Of a DNA stretch of 64,000 nucleotides, positions 36,439 to 44,936 are shown one piece after another (position 1 is the first letter of the stretch; the number at the start of each line of letters is the position of its first letter). The position numbers were made by a program, and so were the translations under genes. The stretch is from Methanoculleus sp. 7T (lineage in GTDB: Archaea > Halobacteriota > Methanomicrobia > Methanomicrobiales > Methanoculleaceae). The notes beneath the pieces are model-generated. The model was given only the letters and a program-made list of their open reading frames with translations. It made no database searches and had not been told where the DNA came from. The stretch covers positions 558,001 through 622,000 of the forward strand of contig NZ_JALPRP010000001.1 of assembly GCF_023195915.1 (NCBI RefSeq). The letters are read 5' to 3'.

Positions 36439-36535
36439 TGGGTTGACACGACTTATCCACTTAAACCTTTCTGATGCCGATAGACCGGGTACGGGAAACC
36501 GAGATGGACACCGCGGTATCCGCCCAAGTCGAGCC

Positions 36536-37732
36536 TCAACCTGCAGGGGTAGAATCCCCGAGGATCCGTCTGTACCGCTCGACGGCCACAGAGAATACGT
36601 ACTGCTGTTCGATTAGACGGCGTCCGTTCTCCGCAATCCCCTCACGGTCATGGTGCGTGCAGGCCCGGGAGACGCCCTCGGCGATCGCCGCGGGGGATCG
36701 ATCGTCCAGAAGGAACCCCGTTACGCCGTCACGGATGAGATCGGGGATACCTCCGACCGGCGTAGCGAGCACAACACAACCGCATGCCATCGATTCCAGC
36801 ACAATGTTGGGGAGCCCCTCAAATGCAGAGGGCACCACGACTGTTTGTATCTCGTTGAGGTACCGGGGAAGATCACCGTTGTCTACTCGCCCGGTACAGA
36901 TCACCTGATGGCGGATACCCTTGGCCGACAGTATTCGAGCCACTTCGGGCGCCAAGTGCCCGTATCCGATGATCACCGCTTCAGCATCGGAGTCCGGCAG
37001 GACGGCGGGGAGAGACTCTGCAAACGCGAGCACTCCTTTCTCCTCGGAGAGGCGCCCAATAAAACCCGCCCGAAACCTCCGCTCTTCCAGGTTCGTGGTA
37101 CGCGCAAAAAGGCCGGCATCAACGTACAGACCGCCGGTCTCAATCTTGTGCCGATACTTCTCAAGATGATAGCGCGACACCATAATCGGGCTCTCCGGGA
37201 CAATCCTGCTTGCTGCGGCGTAGGTGATCCGCTCAACCAACTCAAACATCCGCCCTTTGAGGGGAGTCGCCCGTTTGTCATCCATCTTGAGGACCGCTGA
37301 AGGCCGGCCATCGGTTCTCAAAATGATCTCTTTTCCTGCCAATCTCCCAAAAAGGATGGGAAGAAGACAGAGGTCCGAGCCGAATGCAAAGACTACCGTG
37401 TCTCCCCCTATTTTGAGGAGGAGCAAGAGCACCCGAAGTTGGTGGAGAATATGGTAGAATATGTTCACATAAAGGGGCTCTTCAACCAGCCGATCCTGGA
37501 CCTCCACGATGCGTACTTCGTCATCTCGATAATGGAGGCCCCCTTCTTTCGTGGCTATCCAGACAGTCGAGTCGGCACAGGCTTTTAAGATCGCGATCAA
37601 CTTCTCGGCCGGATAGAGGGCCTGATCTCTCCGCCACCGCCCGGTTACCAGTACGATAGTCCGCCGAGCGGTCATGGTCCCCGTCCTTGGGGCCGGGAGA
37701 CCGCTCTCATCGCCTGTGCTCTTATCGGGCAT
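36536..37732 (-). CDS. Glycosyltransferase family 4 protein
   Basis: GT-B transferase of 398 residues. The N-terminal 20 residues are a hydrophilic leader; then TIVLVTGRWRRDQALYPAEK. The donor domain has FRAGFIGRLSEEKGVLAF, EAVIIGYGHL and the EX7E segment SAFEGLPNIVLESMACGCVV. A hydrophobic patch (about 95-125, rich in Leu) may let it associate with the membrane. The ATG at 37732 overlaps the upstream GT by 11 bases; the alternative TTG at 37741 is less likely. It is the third gene of the chain of four GTs reading leftward from the GT2. Confidence 0.86.
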   Translation of the reverse strand: MPDKSTGDESGLPAPRTGTMTARRTIVLVTGRWRRDQALYPAEKLIAILKACADSTVWIATKEGGLHYRDDEVRIVEVQDRLVEEPLYVNIFYHILHQLRVLLLLLKIGGDTVVFAFGSDLCLLPILFGRLAGKEIILRTDGRPSAVLKMDDKRATPLKGRMFELVERITYAAASRIVPESPIMVSRYHLEKYRHKIETGGLYVDAGLFARTTNLEERRFRAGFIGRLSEEKGVLAFAESLPAVLPDSDAEAVIIGYGHLAPEVARILSAKGIRHQVICTGRVDNGDLPRYLNEIQTVVVPSAFEGLPNIVLESMACGCVVLATPVGGIPDLIRDGVTGFLLDDRSPAAIAEGVSRACTHHDREGIAENGRRLIEQQYVFSVAVERYRRILGDSTPAG

Positions 37733-38921
37733 GCTGTTCAAGGACCTCTCTGTAGACCTGCTCGGTCAGTTCCGCGTTTCGCTCCCATGAGTAGTCATAA
37801 TACCGGTCTGCGAGGGCTTCTCGCGCGCACTCGCCCATCGCATGCCGAACATCGGCGTTTCGGACCAGATAAATGAGTTTCTCCGCCAGGTCGACATAGT
37901 CCCCGGTGTTCACGTACAAGCCGTTATAGCCGTCGCGGACGATTGCTTGGAGCGATTTCAATGCGCTTACTACCAGGGGCAGGCCGCAGGCCGAAGCCTC
38001 AAGAAGAACCAGGCCGAATGCTTCCGAGATCGAGGGGAGCACAAAGATATCGGCCGCATTGAAGTACATTGCTTTCCGCTTGCCGTAGACCGGCCCGGTG
38101 AATATGGTGTTTCCCTCGATTCCGAGTACCGGCACCCGGGCTTGAAATTCAGCCCTGAACGCCCCGTCACCGACGATAACGAGATATGCTTCGGGGCACG
38201 CTACAAGGACTCGCTGCATAGCCTCAAGGAGGATGTCCAGGCCTTTTATCGGCAGCAGAGCGCCGACGAAGAGGATGACCGTCGCGTCTCTCGGCAACCC
38301 GAGAGTCCGCCGGCACTCATCCTTCCGGCAGGCGACCTCGAGTTCCCGGAGGTCGATCCCGTTTCTGACAACGGTTACATTCTCAGCATACCGTTCCAGG
38401 TGTTCCGACTGCTCCACACTCTGCTCGGAAAGTCCGATGATCCGGTCGCTTCCCGAGAGGACCATGTCGTAGAAGAGGCGATCAGTCAAGTAAACGCAGA
38501 ACCTGCGCACGGCGCTTCCGAAATCGCAGGTGCAATCGTTATGGTACGTGGTCACGAGCGGGATGCCCTTCGATCGTGCATACCAGTATGCCACAAGAGG
38601 AGCGGGCAGGTTTCCCATATGGGTATGGACGATATCTAATTTCCTTTTGGTGAAGTGAGGTCGGAACAGCAGGGATAGCGACATCGGAGCCTGCCCGATA
38701 GTGAACGCCTTGCGGTAGCGCACGATCTCGACCCCGCCGTACTCCTCCGAATAACTTTGGCCATCGTCAGAGGACGTAAACACTACGACCTCGTGACCGC
38801 GTCGCGCCATTTGGAGCGCAAGGTTAAGCGCCACACTTCCCCCGCCCCCGTCGAGGCGGACGATCTCACCGGTGACAGGGTCAACATGCGGGAACTCGGT
38901 CTTGAAGTAGCCTATCCTCAT
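37722..38921 (-). CDS. Glycosyltransferase family 4 protein
   Basis: The 399-residue GT-B transferase begins MRIGYFKTEFPHVDPVTGEI with the glycine-rich LDGGGGSVALNLA acceptor loop. Other motifs: IVHTHMGNLPAPLVAYW, TTYHNDCTCDFG, ILFVGALLPIKGLDILL and the EX7E-type SISEAFGLVLLEASACGLPL. The start lies 41 bases inside the upstream GT, an unusually long overlap, but it gives the conserved N-terminus. It is probably expressed from the same message as its neighbours and acts at the cytoplasmic membrane face. Confidence 0.88.
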   Translation of the reverse strand: MRIGYFKTEFPHVDPVTGEIVRLDGGGGSVALNLALQMARRGHEVVVFTSSDDGQSYSEEYGGVEIVRYRKAFTIGQAPMSLSLLFRPHFTKRKLDIVHTHMGNLPAPLVAYWYARSKGIPLVTTYHNDCTCDFGSAVRRFCVYLTDRLFYDMVLSGSDRIIGLSEQSVEQSEHLERYAENVTVVRNGIDLRELEVACRKDECRRTLGLPRDATVILFVGALLPIKGLDILLEAMQRVLVACPEAYLVIVGDGAFRAEFQARVPVLGIEGNTIFTGPVYGKRKAMYFNAADIFVLPSISEAFGLVLLEASACGLPLVVSALKSLQAIVRDGYNGLYVNTGDYVDLAEKLIYLVRNADVRHAMGECAREALADRYYDYSWERNAELTEQVYREVLEQHAR

Positions 38922-40056
38922 CCGCCAGCACCCGATACCATTGCTCGACTTCTCCTGCCAGGGTTGCCCAGTCGTACCTCCGGATATGCTCTTCGATACC
39001 CTGCAGCGTATCTCTGCAGCGCCCCTTGTCCCCGAGCAACTCGATCAACCCTTCTGCCAGTTCTGCGACGTTATTCGGCCTGAAAAGGCGGCCGCCCTTC
39101 CCTCCCTCCGTTATCTCGCGTATCGGGGGAATATCCGACGCCACATAGGGCGTTCCGGAGGCTAACGCCTCGATAACGACGATACCGAAGCCTTCCACCG
39201 TGCTCGGAAGGGCAAAAACGTCGGAGGCCGACAGAATCCGTTTTACGTCGTCATGATGCTCGACGAACCCCATAAACTCAACGTGCTTCTGGAGGTCCAT
39301 TTTTCTCACAAGATCTCTCAAATTCTCCTCTTCGGGGCCCGAACCGATTATTTTCAGCATTACATCAGGTATTTCCTTTTTAACGAGGGGCAGTGCGGAG
39401 ATCAGAAGGTCTATCCGCTTGTACCTCACTAATCTGGCCACCGTACAGATCGTCGGGGCGGCATAGGGTTCGGCCCGGATCTGCCGATAACTCGGGATAT
39501 CGATCCCGTTATAGATCGTGGCCATATTCTCCGCCTTAAAATGTCGATTTTGGAGATTGTCCCGTGTATAATTGCTTACCGCAATGATCAAGTCCCAGGA
39601 CTTTGCCCGCGTATATCGCTCAAGGACCTCTCCTAAAACCCCGGAAAGCCCGATGTTTTGTATCCATCTGTTGATCCAGACGTCATGATACGTTATGACG
39701 CAGGGTATCCCCAAGGAAGTCCCGATCTTCCACGCTACCGGATATGATAGAAAGTTGGTGCCTTCGATGATGTCGAGGTCCTGCTGCTTCCCGAGTTCGA
39801 CGGCGTCGCGCATGAAACTCAACCGCTCAGAGAGCGATCCTGCCTGAGTGTAGTTCTTGCTCCTGCCGGTGCGAAGGACCTGCACCCCTTCGACCTCGTC
39901 CACCGCTCCGACACCGTCCTCGCGAGCGGCAATGACGACAACCTCATGAGAGCGTGCGAGGTTTCTGCTCAGGTGATATGTTCTCGCCTCTATGCCGCCC
40001 CGGATCTCCAGGTTCTCACTTTTGGGAAAATACTCCGAGATGATGCCGATCTTCAT
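38881..40056 (-). CDS. Glycosyltransferase family 4 protein
   Basis: The 391-residue GT-B transferase starts MKIGIISEYFPKSENLEIRG with the RGGIEARTYHLSRNLA acceptor loop. Motifs: ITYHDVWINRWIQ, ICTVARLVRYKRIDLLI and the EX7E-type STVEGFGIVVIEALASGTPY. The frame is open to 40143; the ATG at 40056 has GGTGAT at 6-base spacing, so I chose it. Its end overlaps the next GT by 41 bases. It follows the GT2 gene by 108 bases on the same strand. Confidence 0.88.
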   Translation of the reverse strand: MKIGIISEYFPKSENLEIRGGIEARTYHLSRNLARSHEVVVIAAREDGVGAVDEVEGVQVLRTGRSKNYTQAGSLSERLSFMRDAVELGKQQDLDIIEGTNFLSYPVAWKIGTSLGIPCVITYHDVWINRWIQNIGLSGVLGEVLERYTRAKSWDLIIAVSNYTRDNLQNRHFKAENMATIYNGIDIPSYRQIRAEPYAAPTICTVARLVRYKRIDLLISALPLVKKEIPDVMLKIIGSGPEEENLRDLVRKMDLQKHVEFMGFVEHHDDVKRILSASDVFALPSTVEGFGIVVIEALASGTPYVASDIPPIREITEGGKGGRLFRPNNVAELAEGLIELLGDKGRCRDTLQGIEEHIRRYDWATLAGEVEQWYRVLADEDRLLQDRVPAC

Positions 40057-40164
40057 GTTATCACCGCGCGTGTGTCCCGCGCCGCTCAGGCTCCAGGCAA
40101 GCGGCTCCGCGAACATAGGTATGCCGGTCTTTCCAGCGCTCACGTAATCCCAAAGTACTCCCCC

Positions 40165-41046
40165 TTACACCATCGTATGAAGGAATATCACCAGAGATTT
40201 CAGCACCAAGCCGGAATTCACCAAGAACAACCCGAGGTTGATCAGGATCACGCTCGCAAGGCCGGGCAGGATCGGAAACGAGGATCCCATGAGGTACTCG
40301 GAGATCGAGTGAGCGCCCATAGAAAATCCCAGGAGGGTTATGATCGCACCTGGGATGAAAAAGGCCACCAGGGGGTTTCGGAAACATGCCATCTCGAATA
40401 CGATCCCTAGGACGGACAACCCATGAAGCAACGGATGTTGGGTGGATGTATCCCCGATGTCGTAGCGGACGTTGATCGGGGTTTCCGCGACCCGTAAATT
40501 GTGCTCTCGGGCTTGGATCAGGATCTCGGAGCCGGCGCTCATCCCATTGCCGCTGACTTTGATGGAGTCTATCGCCCGCTTCCCATATGCACGGAAACCA
40601 CTCTGGGAATCGGTTGTCTCAACGCTTCCTGCCATGTTTGTAGCGAGGTCAAGGACTTTCATGCCGAACTTTCTGTAAGAGGGGATGGCGCCGTCGGCCT
40701 CTTCCACAAAACGAGATCCTATGACGATATCGGCGCCGGCGTCCAGTAGGCCAAGCAAATCCGGGATTTCTCCGGGATCGTGCTGACCGTCCGAATCGAT
40801 GATGATCAGTCGATCCGCATGCAGGTTCCGAGCGGTCTCGAATATCGTCCGGAGAGCACCTCCATATCCTTGGTTTTCGGGATGCTTTACGACAAGGGCT
40901 CCCAGTGCTTCGGCGATCTCACCAGTGGCATCCGATGAGCCGTCATCGATGACGATAACGCGGTCGACATGCTTTCTCGTCCCGAGAATCGTCTTCGCGA
41001 TGAACTTCTCCTCGTTAAAGGCAGGCATAGCTCCGATAATCAACAC
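40165..41046 (-). CDS. Glycosyltransferase family 2 (dolichyl-phosphate-mannose/glucose synthase-like)
   Basis: GT-A transferase with a C-terminal membrane part, 293 residues. The catalytic domain has AMPAFNEEKFIAKTI, VIVIDDGSSDATGEIAE and the DxD-like IIIDSDGQHDPGEIPDLL; about 215 onward holds two or three hydrophobic helices. This plan is typical of archaeal enzymes that load a sugar from a nucleotide onto polyprenyl phosphate for GT-C enzymes, so it could feed the two membrane transferases in the island. The frame is open to 41106; GTG at 41046 has GGGGGAA about 5 bases upstream and gives the conserved start. A TATA-like GTTTAAGAC is at 41158-41166 on the minus strand. Confidence 0.85.
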   Translation of the reverse strand: MLIIGAMPAFNEEKFIAKTILGTRKHVDRVIVIDDGSSDATGEIAEALGALVVKHPENQGYGGALRTIFETARNLHADRLIIIDSDGQHDPGEIPDLLGLLDAGADIVIGSRFVEEADGAIPSYRKFGMKVLDLATNMAGSVETTDSQSGFRAYGKRAIDSIKVSGNGMSAGSEILIQAREHNLRVAETPINVRYDIGDTSTQHPLLHGLSVLGIVFEMACFRNPLVAFFIPGAIITLLGFSMGAHSISEYLMGSSFPILPGLASVILINLGLFLVNSGLVLKSLVIFLHTMV

Positions 41047-41348
41047 ATATTCCCCCGAAAACCTAGTTGTCGGGCTAGGAAACCAGTACGCAGTGTCAGG
41101 CCGCATTTATCCGGACAGAAGATCTGTACGGCGACGGCATACCTCACCGTTAGGGAAGTCTTAAACTGAGATTGAAGCGATCCGCACTTCACCCCATCAT
41201 CCTTCCGCTCAACCTGTCTTGTTATCGAGGAGCAGCACCAAGGGTGAAACAATTCCAAGAGAGAGCACCAGCTGCGCGTAACGACCTTCCCCCTTAACGT
41301 ATGGCAACGACACGTCCTAACAGCGCCATCTATTTAGTGATGCCGGTT

Positions 41349-41391
41349 GGCCCCAAGCAAGTAGGGAGACTGCCGTTACTTGTTTGGGCCC
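41349..41391. repeat. Long imperfect inverted repeat (hairpin)
   Basis: GGCCCCAAGCAAGTA (41349-41363) and TACTTGTTTGGGCCC (41377-41391) pair over 15 positions with one mismatch and one G-U, around a 13-base loop. It lies far from any stop codon, so it is not a simple terminator. Confidence 0.6.
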
Positions 41392-41803
41392 GCGCGAAAA
41401 CACTCTAAAGAGGACCGGTGTACCCCTAAATTCACGGGCGCAAAGTGATTCGCCCCGATCAGTGAGAACTAAGACTCAATTAAGCTGCATGCGAAGGTAG
41501 TCGGAGAGATGGGTTAAACAATGGGAAGGATACATCTGCTCCCGATTACCACGAAACAAATCGACTGTAAATGATAATGAGGGAAAACATTACGCCCCAA
41601 CAGGTTTTCCGACGGGATCGTCCACCGTTTGCGGTTTGTGGGAGTGGGTTTGGTCCGGGCCGATACGGCGCCTCTCATCGGACAGACGGACCGGATATCT
41701 CCCGCATCGGATGCGCGAACCAAAAGAAATGGGACGGCCTTACGGACGTCGACCAGGACAGGCGTCCGACTCCCGAATACATGATTCGGCCGGTCGGTGG
41801 AAT

Positions 41804-41813
41804 TGTATATAAT
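41804..41813 (+). promoter_or_regulatory. TATA box of the zinc-finger gene
   Basis: TGTATATAAT about 27 bases above the ATG at 41836, the geometry of a leaderless transcript. Confidence 0.5.
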
Positions 41814-41835
41814 GGAATACAATATTTGTTAACAT

Positions 41836-42477
41836 ATGTCCAGAAAGAAGGAAGTCACCATCGGGATCACCATCAACCTCGAGAATTATGAGAACCTTCG
41901 CCTCGAGGTCGAGGGTGATGTGGAGACCCGTGAGGATGTGGACGACCTTATCATGTTCCTCGACGGGATGCTCGCTCGACTCGGGCGCGGCGATCCGGTG
42001 ACCGCCGAGAGGGTGGACGCATACCGGCGGCGCGTGCTGACGGCACGCCCTGCGGAACCGCAGGCACCCGCTGCCGAACCGGCACCGGAGGCAGAGGTTG
42101 TCGAGACAGCGGCACCGGAAGCAAAGGTTGTCGAGACAGTGGCACCGGCGGCCGCCGAGGCGGCACCGGCACCCAGGCCGGAGGAGAAGGCCTGCCCCTC
42201 ACCAAGCGTCATCGAGACGGCAATCCCACCGGCACCGGAACACCCAAAGCCACCCCGGATCCCCAAACCGCCCGTAAAACCGGCAGAGGAAAGCCCCGCG
42301 CAGCCGCAGCCGATCCCGGAGCAGGCGCAGCCGCAGCCCGAGCCGGCCAAGCCGCCTGCAGCCCCGTCGGAGGATGTCTGCGAGATGTGCGGAGCAGAAG
42401 TCACAAAATCGCAGGCAAAACTCTCACAGCTCTTCATGAGCAAAACCCTCTGCAAAAAGTGCATGGAACAGCCATAA
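41836..42477 (+). CDS. Hypothetical protein with C-terminal four-Cys zinc motif, next to orc1/cdc6
   Basis: The 213-residue protein is not assigned to a named family by me. Residues 1-70 are a small alpha/beta domain (VTIGITINLENYENLRLEVE, then an acidic helix). Residues 70-180 are an Ala/Pro/Glu-rich disordered linker with imperfect repeats (VVETAAPEAKVVETVAP). The C-terminus has CEMCG and, after 24 residues, CKKC, a probable zinc-binding pair. The TATA box lies one promoter distance from the ATG. It is 70 bases upstream of orc1/cdc6 in the same direction, so an accessory role in replication or nucleic-acid binding is possible but not shown. Confidence 0.7.
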   Translation: MSRKKEVTIGITINLENYENLRLEVEGDVETREDVDDLIMFLDGMLARLGRGDPVTAERVDAYRRRVLTARPAEPQAPAAEPAPEAEVVETAAPEAKVVETVAPAAAEAAPAPRPEEKACPSPSVIETAIPPAPEHPKPPRIPKPPVKPAEESPAQPQPIPEQAQPQPEPAKPPAAPSEDVCEMCGAEVTKSQAKLSQLFMSKTLCKKCMEQP

Positions 42478-42519
42478 CCTCTGTATGCTCTGCACGATCG
42501 GAAGATAACAACCTGGAGG

Positions 42520-42528
42520 TTATATATA
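42520..42528 (+). promoter_or_regulatory. TATA box of orc1/cdc6
   Basis: TTATATATA about 24 bases upstream of the ATG at 42548; a leaderless mRNA separate from the upstream gene is likely. Confidence 0.5.
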
Positions 42529-42547
42529 CTACAATACCGAGGATTGT

Positions 42548-43681
42548 ATGATGAAGAAGAACCTGCTCATGTGGGACGAGACGCTTTTTCGGGACCCCGA
42601 AGTCTTCGAGATCGATTATGTCCCCGAGCAGTTCAACCATCGCGACGCCCAGATCCGGGAACTCGCCTTCCAGGTCCGGCCCGGCCTGCGGGGAGTGCGG
42701 CCCCAGAACACCATCTGCCGGGGCCTCCCCGGGACAGGGAAGACGACGAGCGTGAAGAAGGTCTTCGCCGAGATCGAGGAGACCACAAAGAAACTGGTCC
42801 CGGTCTACATCAACTGCCAGATCGACAACACCAAGTTCGCCATCTTCTCACAGATCTATCGGCGCGTCACCGGCCATCTGCCGCCGGCGTCGGGCACATC
42901 GTTCAAGCAGGTCTTCGATGCCATAGCCCGGACGCTCCTCCGGGAGGAGCAGGTGCTCTTGGTAGCGCTGGACGATGCAAACTACCTCCTCTATGAGAAC
43001 GAGATCAACCGTGTTCTCTACCCCTTGCTCCGCTCCCATGAGGCCTATCCGGGGGTTCGGATCGGTGTGATCGCCATCGTCAGCGATATGTCGGTCAGCC
43101 TGCAGAGCGAGGTGGACGCCCGGGTAGCGTCGGTCTTCCGGCCCACCGAGATATACTTCCCCCCTTACTCAGAGGAGGAGATCCACGGCATCCTCGAGGA
43201 GCGGGTCCTGCAAGGGCTCTACCCGAACGTCCTTCGGCCCGAGATACTGGACCTCGTGGTGGAGCAGACGATGAAGAACGGCGACCTCCGGGTCGGCATA
43301 GACCTGCTCAAACGGGCGACCCTGAACGCCGAGAAAGAGGCACGCCGCTGTGTCGAGCGGGAGGATGTCTGCAAAGCCTATGAGGTCTCCCGATATCTGC
43401 ACCTTGCATACTCGATTCGGGCGCTCAGGGATGATGAGAGAGAGGTGTTGGCCGGGATCGCAGAGATGTCGGCCCGCGACGACCGCGAGATGAGCGCCGG
43501 CGACGTTTACCGCTTCGTAAAAGATCAGGTGGGGGTCGGTTACACCAAATATTACGAGATGATCCGAAAGTTTGATGCAATGCGGCTCTTAAACCTCCAC
43601 TACCGTCAAGGTAGGGGACGAACACGGCTGATCAGTCTCCGCTACGATCCCAAGCGTGTGCTCGAACACCTGCGGCAATAG
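42548..43681 (+). CDS. cdc6: Orc1/Cdc6-family replication initiator
   Basis: The 377-residue AAA+ ATPase starts with FDRDP-like VFEIDYVPEQFNHRDAQIRE, the usual lead-in of archaeal Orc1/Cdc6. Walker A is GLPGTGKTTS near 61; the Walker B region reads LVALDDANYL, with Asp-Asp where Asp-Glu is common. Sensor/lid residues lie in FPPYSEEEIHGIL and GDLRVGIDLLKRA. A winged-helix DNA-binding domain occupies about 290-377 (YEMIRKFDAMRLL...). It would bind origin repeats and load MCM helicase. Candidate ORB-type repeats lie about 2.3 kb downstream at 45934-46025. Methanogens of this order often carry more than one initiator, so this may not be the only one. Confidence 0.9.
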   Translation: MMKKNLLMWDETLFRDPEVFEIDYVPEQFNHRDAQIRELAFQVRPGLRGVRPQNTICRGLPGTGKTTSVKKVFAEIEETTKKLVPVYINCQIDNTKFAIFSQIYRRVTGHLPPASGTSFKQVFDAIARTLLREEQVLLVALDDANYLLYENEINRVLYPLLRSHEAYPGVRIGVIAIVSDMSVSLQSEVDARVASVFRPTEIYFPPYSEEEIHGILEERVLQGLYPNVLRPEILDLVVEQTMKNGDLRVGIDLLKRATLNAEKEARRCVEREDVCKAYEVSRYLHLAYSIRALRDDEREVLAGIAEMSARDDREMSAGDVYRFVKDQVGVGYTKYYEMIRKFDAMRLLNLHYRQGRGRTRLISLRYDPKRVLEHLRQ

Positions 43682-43745
43682 CAGACTTCGGTTTCATAAT
43701 CCTTATCTATTCTGCCGCCGTTTGTACTCTGATGAGGTTTTCCAC

Positions 43746-44693
43746 ATGCTCAGCGTGAACGAACTGGCACTGGATATTTTTGAAGAACTCTTTGAATACG
43801 CCGAGGAGTTCCATGCCGTCCCGCACGAGCTCGACAACGGTGCACGCATCGTAGACTGCGGCGTCAGCACCACGGGCGGCTATCTGGCGGGAAGACGGTT
43901 TACCGAGATCTGCATGGGCGGGCTCGGCGAGGTCGACATCACCATGGGTCGGATCAAGGACGTCCCGATCCCATTCATCGAGGTCAGCACCGATTTCCCG
44001 GCTATCGCATGCCTCGGAGCCCAGAAGGCGGGCTGGACGATCAACGTCAACAAGTACTTCGCCATGGGTAGCGGCCCCGCACGGGCGCTCTCCTTAAAGC
44101 CCAAGCACACCTACGAAGTGATCGACTACGAGGACGAGTTTGACTACGCGGTCATCTGCCTCGAGAGCGACCACCTCCCGAACGCCGGCGTGATGGAGAA
44201 GATCGCCGACGCCTGCAACGTAGATGTCGCGAACACCTGCGCGGTCGTCGCCCCGACGGCGTCGATCGTCGGCTCGACCCAAGTCGCCGGCCGCTGTGTC
44301 GAGACCGCGGTCTACAAACTGAACGAACTCGGCTTCGACACGAAGAAGATCACCGCCGGTATCGGCCATGCCCCGATCGCCCCCGTCAAGAAGGACGGCA
44401 CGAAGGCGATGGGCTGCACCAACGACGCCACGATCTACCACGGCAGCATCATGCTGACGATGAACGCCCCGGAGATCAAGGACTACCTTGACAAGATCCC
44501 GAGCAACAAGTCCCGGGGATACGGAAAACCGTTCTACGATATCTTCAAGGAAGCCAACTTCGACTTCTACCAGATCGACACCTCGCTCTTCTCTCCGGCC
44601 GAGGTCGTCATCAACGAGCTCTCCGAGGGTGCCGTCTACCATGTGGGAGCCGTCAACCCCGATGTGACGCTGAAGTCCTTCGGGTTCATCTAA
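43746..44693 (+). CDS. mch: Methenyl-tetrahydromethanopterin cyclohydrolase
   Basis: Reversibly hydrolyses N5,N10-methenyl-H4MPT to N5-formyl-H4MPT, the third step of CO2 reduction to methane, in the cytoplasm. The 315-residue protein has the length and motifs of the family: VDCGVSTTGGYLAGRRFTEI, GGLGEVDI, KAGWTINVNKYFAMGSGPAR and GIGHAPIAPVKKDG. The frame is open to 43656, inside the space after cdc6; the ATG at 43746 has GATGAGG about 9 bases upstream and gives the correct N-terminus. A T-run follows the stop. It is transcribed alone, as usual in methanogens. Confidence 0.96.
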   Translation: MLSVNELALDIFEELFEYAEEFHAVPHELDNGARIVDCGVSTTGGYLAGRRFTEICMGGLGEVDITMGRIKDVPIPFIEVSTDFPAIACLGAQKAGWTINVNKYFAMGSGPARALSLKPKHTYEVIDYEDEFDYAVICLESDHLPNAGVMEKIADACNVDVANTCAVVAPTASIVGSTQVAGRCVETAVYKLNELGFDTKKITAGIGHAPIAPVKKDGTKAMGCTNDATIYHGSIMLTMNAPEIKDYLDKIPSNKSRGYGKPFYDIFKEANFDFYQIDTSLFSPAEVVINELSEGAVYHVGAVNPDVTLKSFGFI

Positions 44694-44697
44694 ACTC

Positions 44698-44704
44698 TTT
44701 TTTT
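44698..44704 (+). terminator. Oligo-T terminator after mch
   Basis: Seven T in a row directly after the mch stop codon, an archaeal oligo-T transcription stop signal. Confidence 0.5.
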
Positions 44705-44862
44705 GCGATTAAGTTCGCGGGATTCCTTTCCGCGTACTCAGACGATCGTCCCTGCGGGCGGGAGCCATGAAGGACGGGAGAGCCCGCGCACGGCGGCCTT
44801 GGAAATCCCCAGCGGGCAACATGTTTATCCCTCACGGTGTGAAACACTATAAGGCATCCGCG

Positions 44863-44936
44863 GGGCTTGTGGTCTAGTTGGTTATGACGTCGCCCTTACA
44901 CGGCGAAGATCTCCGGTTCGAATCCGGACAGGCCCA
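44863..44936 (+). tRNA. tRNA-Val (anticodon TAC)
   Basis: Cloverleaf of 74 bases. The acceptor pair is GGGCTTG with CAGGCCC (one T-G pair), discriminator A. The D-arm contains GTCTAGTTGGTTATGAC. The anticodon arm is CGCC-C-T-TAC-A-C-GGCG, with T33 before the anticodon TAC, which reads valine GTA. The T-arm is CCGG-TTCGAAT-CCGG. No intron and no encoded CCA. A weak TATA-like element (ATGTTTATC) lies about 40 bases upstream. Confidence 0.95.

Larger units (their letters stand above)
41047..41835. other. Divergent intergenic region at the right end of the glycan island
   Basis: About 790 bases with no supported gene. It contains a promoter for the minus-strand GT operon, a strong 15-bp hairpin (41349-41391) and the TATA box of the plus-strand gene at 41836. 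No ORB-like sites were found here although orc1/cdc6 is close. Confidence 0.5.
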
